A stretch of DNA of 64,000 nucleotides from Blastobasis lacticolella (Eukaryota; Arthropoda; Insecta; Lepidoptera; Blastobasidae), in assembly GCA_905147135.1 (NCBI GenBank), contig LR990056.1, positions 16,874,001 through 16,938,000 of the forward strand. The letters run 5' to 3'. Both the position numbers and the translations under genes were made by a program. Of this stretch, positions 52,501 to 61,500 are shown piece by piece (the stretch's first letter is position 1; each line of letters begins with the position of its first letter). The notes under the pieces are model-generated. The model was not told the DNA's origin. It worked only from the letters and a program-made list of their open reading frames with translations, and made no database searches.

Positions 52501-55500
52501 TCTCCAGGGAAAACCTCTCCAGGTAGTTCATTCCACAACCTTAGTGTGCGTGGGAAAAAGTTCCTTTGAACCCGCACAGTTCGCGACCAATTTGGTTATG
52601 AACTGCCATTTCCGTCGCCAATCTCGGAAATATTTATCGGTTTACATATTTCGCTTTGTCCTTTCACTTATTCTGTCTTTAGACAGGTATGCTGTTTGTG
52701 CAAAAGGTTATTTAACTAGGTACGCTACCTTATCATACAACAGCTTTGAGAGTTAAGCAGCGTCGGTCACACCTGACCGGTAAATAGGGTTGGGGATCGA
52801 AGTGTAAATCATCATCATTTCACTCGAAAGACGCCCACGGCTGGGCATGCCCCTCCTCCAGAGATCTAAACAAAGGTTGGTCCTTCGCATTCGAATGGTA
52901 CCGGCGACACTTACCAGCCTTGTGAGAGACCTGCCCACGCTGTGTCTTTCGGTATGTGGTCGCTACTCTAGTGGTGGTAGAGTGAAATGTAAATTCACGA
53001 CTGAAATCTTGTTAGTCATCTGCTGATTATGAAATCTACCTCGCATCACCTTAAGTCTTCTAATACGTCAACACTGTGTAGTAGGGGTTGGTCTGCTGGT
53101 CATCATATGGGTAGCTCAGCGCATTATTATATGAAATAGAAAGTATTGTATCTGAAATTGTAAATTTTAACCAAGATATGTAGATACTATCTATCTATCG
53201 ATAGATTCCGTCGGAATCACATGGTAGACTATTAAAAAATGTATCACCAAACCAGGAGTTGGAGCTGATTGAGGCATCGAAGAAGCGTCTGCGGCGCATG
53301 GAGAACCGCCTGGAGATGGCTACGAATCGTTTCTGCGGCATCAATTATCAGAACTTGTTTGTTCGCGACGAGATTCGCCGCTACCTCACTGAAAGGTACT
53401 GGTCTATGCTTTGGGTAAATTCAGTCGTCTAAATTTAGATGGAAAAGGCGTCAGAGCAGATCACAGTGGAATGGATTGCTCATAGAATAAAGTAAATTTT
53501 TGTATCACTCCGGTTTTTAAAAGGTATGATACAAAAATGGACCTTCTTTAACGGGCAATACATTGCACTTTTCTTTGCTCTCACGCTTCTTGATTCTGAA
53601 TCTAGATGATTAAATTTAATCAAATGTTATATGCGTATAAGCTTTGTGTCGTAGGGCATAATCTCTGCAGGTAGTATGGAAAAGCTTCCATTGGAAACTT
53701 GCCCTCTTTCTTGTACATTATACTCTGCCTTTCACCACATGCGCACTTGGCGTTAATGTCCTGGTTGTGCTCATGCGTGCGAGGGCCCAGGGTCCGCCTT
53801 AACCATGATCCAGGACTTGGCAGATCAGGCAATTACAGTGGAGCGACTGCCATATCACCGTGACCCTGCTAAAAGGGGTGCACCGTGATCCTGCCAAGGT
53901 ATTTTTTATGTCATACGGTAGGCAAACAGGCAAACGGGCCACCTGATGGAAAGTGGTCACCATTACCTATAGACATTAGCAATACCAAGAGTATCGCCAA
54001 TGCGTTGCCCACTTCTATAACACGTTGCATGGACAGCAAAAAGGCAAATGACCCTCCACTGCCAAAGCCACGATTCCCCAAATCCATACATTTAGCTGCG
54101 GTATTCTGTAAGGTGACATTTAGTCGCCAGAATGTTCAGAGTTTTTATCACGATATTTTCCCTCCCCATAAGAGCATCGGTTAGCATTCAACTTATATAC
54201 ATAACTCAGAAAAGAGTCATTGCTACATTTTTTTTTCTGCTTCATGTCTAGTTTAAAGCGGTGGAATATACTTATTATATATTATATCTTATTCACATAA
54301 TAGTTTGTGTGAAATGGGTTGCTGTAGGCGGCGTGCAGTGTTGTGAATAATGTAAACACTCTCCCTTATTTTCTTTTATTTCTTGGGTACTCAATAATTT
54401 AATATTATATTCTGTCATCATATTATTGCGTGGCAGTTTTGCTTTTCTTTTTCTTTTTATTTTGTTGTTACTAGCGAGGACCTGTAATTGGCTTGTTGGT
54501 TCTAATGTAATATTTATGATGTTTTATATGGCTGTTGGTACTCCAATAAATAAATAAATAACCGCAGTGGGAATCGAACCCTGTACCTCGCGCTTACGAC
54601 TCGGATACCTTAACCACTAGGCCACCGACGCTCCTTGTGTTCAACTAATGTTCTAGGGCCGGGCACGCGCCGCACATGATTCGCTTAGGAGTGAGCCCTC
54701 GTACGCGCTGATCGGTCTGCATGCGTCGCCCCCTACCTGGATGAGCTCGCTTAACTTTCCCTTTGTTTTCCGTTAGATTTTTGACTTTAGAAAAGAGATT
54801 AACTAACGGAATCCTAATTGAATAAATACTTTTACATTTTCATGTACTCGTATATAACTCAGGAAATAGTCATTGGTACATGGTACTCTAATCGTCTACC
54901 TATAACAATTTATCGTTCCTCAATCCAGAGCCAACTTCAACGTCCAATGGAACCGCACAATCGGGAAACTGGTGAAAGGGAAGGAGTTCCTGATGGACAT
55001 TTTCGACATAGCCTCGATGGCGTTCACCGAGCGCGACGAGTTCTGCCGGAAGCTGGAAGCGCTCAAGTGGAAGGGACTCTATCAGCTCAATAGGGATATT
55101 TCGGTCAGTATTTGTAAACTTTTTCTTGAAGCAGAACCTGGCAGCGGACTCTGGTACCATAGATCGGTCAAAAAATTAACTATATCTGGGATCTGGGATG
55201 TTCAGACAGAGAGCGATTCCGCGTTCTCCTCCTGCTTTCGATAGTTCAGTTTCCGTTATCTGGTTCAACGTCCTGTGATACATTTGATGGGACAAAAAAA
55301 CCAGATAGCAATTTTATTTTATTTACATATGTAAATAAAACCAACAACAATGATTACAATAAAAAATAATACTGGCAGCACAGCCAATTATACGTAGAAA
55401 CTGGATAAACTAATATATGCTTAACCAAAAGTTAAGCATACCAAAACTCGATATTGCTACCACCGCTCGTTAAATAGCTCATTTCGGACTATCCGCAGGT

Positions 55501-58500
55501 AAGGTTAGCTGGAAGGAATCCCATTGGGGGATAAGCCCGCCTTTGCAATGTATATTTATTTTCTTTTGTTATTGTTATTTATATAGTTATACGCCATAAA
55601 GAGATTACATACATACAGTCTATAAGACTACAATTTCAAACATAAACTAAAATATCCTTTCAATAAAAGCTATGCAACAATAGATTATTAATAATATGTT
55701 TTAAAAAATGCTACAACGCGTCGAAGTAATACTTGAGTATGGGCATTCACACCAGACCCCGTCCACAGGACATGCAAGCGTTCGAAGGCGACCTGAACCA
55801 CCTGGCGAAGCTGGAGGAGTTCCTCCGGTACAAGGGCACCCAGAGGATCTGCGAGGCCGACGAGAAGGAGGAGGCGAAGCACCAGGAGGAGCTCAATAAG
55901 TGCGAGAAGATGATCACCCATTACGACGCGGTGCTGGACGAGATCTTTGTAAGATAATTATTGATTACTAGCGACGCGCCCCCGGCTTCGTACGGGTAGT
56001 CATCATCACAGCCAGTAACAGTCCACTGCAGGACTTAGGGCCTCTCCCACGAAAGGGCAGGTTATTGCCATAATCTCCACGCTTGGCAGGCGGGTTGGAG
56101 CTCGCAGTGTGTTAATATATAGTATGGAAAATGCTGCTGCCCATTTTCCAGACTACGGAGACTCTTGATCTTTTGCCTCGAAAACATTAGTCGCCTTGTA
56201 CGACACCCATTAGTGTAAGGGGTTGGTGCTATTCTACTCTGCCGGACACCACACGGCGGGGTACGGGTAGTAATTATACACCAAAACCTTCCTTTGTCTT
56301 TCGGTGAAAACCGCATGAAAATCCGTTGAGCAGTTTTTGAGTTTATCGCGTACAGACAGGCAGACAGACAGACTGACAAGCAGACGCGGCGTCTGGCTTT
56401 GTTTAATAATGTGGTGTAAAAATGTAGTGATTATTATTAATCCGGAACTAAAATTCTTCTGAAGCACTCTATACCAGCTCATTTGATATTCTCAGTGATT
56501 TAAAAAAATATATTTAAATGGATCCAAACGGTTTTAAAGGCATTGGTACACGATCAAGAACTCTTCAAACTGCCATTGAGCTGCTATTGCTATCCAATTA
56601 CAATTCAATAGAGTCATTAGTAACAGCTGTAGTAGTATACCAAAAACGAGAAAATATATTGAGTAACGTGTAAAACTGCCATTGAGCTGCTATAGCAATA
56701 CAATTGCAATTCAATCGAGGCATAAGTAAATTTGCGGACTTGACTCGGACCCTCGCCCTGCTAGTAGGACGGTCTGTAGGTGGCTTTTCGACGTATTTCA
56801 CTTATTTTAATATTGAATTTTTTCCCACAAGCAATACACTGGCCTAGAGTCAAGATCGAGCATCAGCGCGATGTTCAAGATCCGCGAAATCAACAACTTC
56901 TCGATATTCCTGCTGCTGTGCGAGGAGCTGCAGGAGTCCATCATCCTCAGACGGGACACGGAGATCATCAGGCAGCTGATAGGTGAGGAGATGTTGGTAA
57001 ATTGACTGTGGTAGATACCTACAAGTACATGAGTACGCCGCTCATGGATCCAATCCAATGAGGAAAGAAACTACTTGAGGAGTGGGCATAATATCAAATA
57101 ATACGTGTACAATGCCACAAACTAACTGGCCCGGTGGCCAAATTGAAACTGGAACTAAGTGTCGCCATATTGAAATCTCATTTTGATGTCAACAACATTT
57201 CGGTAGATCAGGTCATTACAATACTCAATGACGACCTGAGTGGTTCAGTGGTCAACATGCCGGTCTGCCACGCAAGAGGTCCCGGGTTCGATTCCCGGCC
57301 GGGCAGAAATTGAAATGATGAATTTTAATTTCTGTTACGGGTCTGGGTGTTCTATGTATAATAAGTATGTATTTAAAAGTATATAAGAAGTTTATCAGTT
57401 ATCTAGCACCCATAACACAAGCTTTGCTTACTTTGGGGCTAGATGGCGTTGTGTGAATTTGTCCACGTTTATTTATTTATATATTTATTTATTTAATTAT
57501 CTTTAAGACAAGAGTGAATAGGTAGGTAGGTAGGATATAGAAAGGTATTCGCCATTGTAGACTGCATCTGCACTTAATATCAGGTGAGATGGCAGTCAAA
57601 TACATGACTATTTTGAATTTTAAAAAAGCGTCTGACCTCCGTGACCCTGTTAGGACATGACCAGTCAGTCGCTTGAATATGCAGATTTCATCACGATGTT
57701 TTCCCTCATTCTGTAGTGTTTATAACCTAGAAAAAGTCACACTCAGATTTTCATTTGACATATAAAAAGCTGTATGTCTTAATATCCTGTTGCATTGCCC
57801 CTGTAGTGGACCAGCGCGATTGGATCGATGCACGTGAGGACAGAGAGGAGAAACGGATCCAGGCGATGACCATATCCCTGGAAGAGATCCACCAGTACAC
57901 TAGCAGTATGAGCGAGCAAACCGAAGAGCACGACAATACTTTGAAGAACGTTCTGCACGGGGTTGACGAGCTCTTCAAGTTAGTTGTGAATCATTGTTTT
58001 CAATGGATTATATTGTTTACTAGCTAGCCGCCCCTTCGTACGGGTATTCTCTATTATAAGTAATACCTATGTTGTATGTGTTAGGTACACATATAAACCT
58101 TCTGGAAGAAAACATTTTGTACGGATTTGGAGGAGTTAGCGGAAATACAAACAGATAGACGCGAAATGCGACTTTGTTTTGTACTATGTAAGAATAATTA
58201 TTCCACCTTATACCGCTGGTAGGACTCTGTCAAGAAACAACGACTTGACGTTGTCAAGGATGCCATTCTGATGCCAACAAACTCACCGTCTACGATGCCG
58301 ACAACCTCGCGAAGTGGACAAGGAGAAGTAGGAAGGCGGACCTTGGGGCTTCTGGCTGACGCTGGCATGTTTGCCAGTTGGATTCCGACGCTAAAATGAT
58401 GACGGAGGGCATTATCAAGCCTAAAGTGTTCGCTTGGGTGGGTGACCTTAATTATTTCACCCGCCAAGCAATAATGCATCGCTGTGTCCATATTTGAAGG

Positions 58501-61500
58501 GTAACCGGTGTCACTCCTTACACATAGATGAGCTCATTTATTCATCCCTTATTGTTACAGTTACTTTTATAGTGTTTTGACCTTTGAAGAGAAAAATTAA
58601 TTGATGTTCCTTCAATGAACAATTTTTCCAAAGACAAAAGAGATTCCTTTTAAGAGGACAGGGCACATTGTAAATTAATGCGTATATACGTTTTTGTATT
58701 TAAAAAGGCCGACAAATGTGCCCAAAATGAACCACCATAAGAACTGAATTCCTTAGCATCATAGTAAATATACTATTGGCGAATTGGCACGCTCCATGGT
58801 CTGTCATCGCCATAGACATTGCACCAAGGGGCTTGTGCTTCTTATGAAAGTAAGAGGTTTCTTTCGTCATTAAATTTTTCGTTTGCTAATGACGACGACC
58901 ATGATGTACCCGTACAGACTGGTGAAGTGCGACTCGACTCCGCTGCTGACGCTGCTCGGCGACTACAAGCACGTCACCAAATGGAACGTGATGAGTTTCC
59001 TCAAGATCCTGGAGACGGAGGTGAAGAGCCTAATCGAGATCGCCTACGGCTCTGTGAAGGTGGGAAACCCCCTATCTGGGCCCATTATAATAACCTAAGC
59101 TTATCGATAGAATAACGACGGAAATCCTCCGAACAAGATCAAATATTCTCTAAACTATTGAACCGATTTTAATTAAACAAATTATTTCCATTAAGTAAAC
59201 TGGCTGACTTTCAAATAAAGAAACGCATTAAACTCGGTTCATCCAGACAGACAGATACCACTTACACAGATACCAGCGTTCGCACAGGGCTGTGCCGATA
59301 TACCTATGAATGTTGCCGAGGAGTTCCAATCGGAAATATTGCATTGGAATCGCTACGAAGCGATTGACATCTTGGCTAGACCCGCAGGACGTCAGCAAAG
59401 ATAAAACTATATTTCTGTTTTTATAAACCAAGACAGACAATTTTTGCAGACTAAAATCATGTCATGATTTCGACAGGTTGGTAATCATAATCATAATCAT
59501 AAACTTTATTGCTTTCTTGTGGTTGTTACAGATGTTACAATATGTTTTAGTTTCACACAAGAACCCGGCTAGGGCACTGCAAGTTACAATGTTTTAGTAC
59601 AGAGACAAAACTACAACTTTTAATATAATTAAAGCCTAAGAATATGGTTTTACAAAACTAAATTAACAATTCAAAACACTTACATATACTTAAAGCTAAT
59701 AATCAATGTTTTAATTGAGATCATAAAGTTACTTACTTTCTAAAAATTCTTGGACTGAATAAAAGCATTTATCTATAAGAAATGTTCTTTATTTATTTAG
59801 AAATACCGAGTATGTATCTTCAGTTTTAATCTCTTTTGGTATTTTATTATAAATTCGTATAGCCATGACATACGTGCTTGAATTATAGATTTGAAGTTTA
59901 ATTGAAGGTAGTGCTAGTCTATTATTGTGCCGTAAATTGAAATATCTTGTGTGATGATCTTTTGCTTCGGTAAACAGAGCTCTACTATTCCTAACGAATT
60001 TACATAATTCAAAGATATATAAACACGGCAATGTTAATATTTTTAGTTTTTTAAAATATGGTCTGCATGATTCTATTTGCTTGATGTTGACTAGTATTCT
60101 TATGCATTTCTTTTGAAGTAGTAATAAATTTTTAGCATTAGTACTGTTGCCCCATAATATGACACCGTATTGCAGCCACGAGTGCGCGTAGGCATAATAG
60201 GCAGTCAAAGCTGTGTTTAGGTCAGTTGTTCTTTTTAGCTCAAACAGTGCATAAGTGAACCGAGACAACTTTCCTTCTACTTTTTCTACGTGAGCTTTCC
60301 AGTTGATGTGGGTATCAATTTCTACTCCAAGGAGTGTGCAACTGTCCGTGCTTTCTATTTCGGTATTGTTATAAAAAAAAATTTAATGATAAGGGAGCTT
60401 TTTGATGCGGTCTGAATTGAATTAGTTTTGTTTTGGAAAAATTTAGTTGCAAGTTGTGTTTATTAAGCCATGTCTCTATCAAATTAAAAATGTTGTTTAG
60501 TGTATTATTTAGATTTAGGGCGTTATCGCAAGAAAAAATTAAAGATATGTCATCTGCATATAAAATGCAGTCAATGTCAAGATTATCAAATAACTTTGGC
60601 AAATCATTGATATATATTATAAAAAGTAAGCAACCAAGGACACTGCCTTGTGGAATTGAGTTTGTCATGGTAACCTTGTCTGATCTAACTTTTCTTATTG
60701 TCCTTGATTCAGAGTCTCGGTGCTCTATTTCTACATATTGTACTCTATTTTCTAGATATGACTTGAACCACCTGAAAGCTGTACCTCTTACTCCTATACC
60801 ATAGAGTTTTTGTAACAGTATTTTATGGGAAACCCTATCGTAGGCTTTGCTCATATCTAGCAATGTAGCTATCGCGTATTTTTTATTATTAATTTTATTA
60901 AGAGCTATCTGGATAAAATTATAAATTGCAAGAGTTGTTGAGCGTTGTCTTCGGAAGCCAAACTGACTATTGTTTAATATTTTATATTTTTCACAAAAGC
61001 TATTTAGTCGGGCTGCCATAGCAGCTTCGAAAATTTTTGAAAAGGTTGAAAGCATTGCTATAGGGCGGTATTGATTACAGTCGCCAGAGTTTTCTTTTTT
61101 TGGTATAGGTTTAATAACAGCAGTTTTAATAGGATCGGGGAATACACCTTCATTAAAGGATTGATTAATTAAGAGAGTAAGGGGTGTGGTCAGCTCTTCA
61201 GCGCAAAATTTGATTAAGAAAGGGGGTAGTTCATCATTGCCGAAACTTTTCTTGTTTTTTAGCTTTCTTAGAATATTATACACTTCCTTCTTTTCAACTT
61301 CAGTTAAATAAATCGAATTTTCTGTGGGGTTAATAACTGGTACTGAATGCTCCTTCAAACCTTTTTGGAGCAATGTTTTGCCTACGGATGCAAAATAGTC
61401 GTTTAATGTATTTGCAACTTTATGAGGGTTGCTTACAGTTTTATTTTCAACTTTAAGAGATATATTTCTATTTATTTTATTCGGAGTTTTATTTGTTTTT

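Larger units (their letters stand above)
53748..54635 (-). mobile_element. SINE-1 interrupted twice
   Basis: Tail 53748-53897, middle 54119-54230, head with B and A boxes 54556-54635. The first insert (53898-54118) is a LINE 3' end; the second (about 54231-54555) ends in AATAAATAAATAAATA. Confidence 0.83.
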
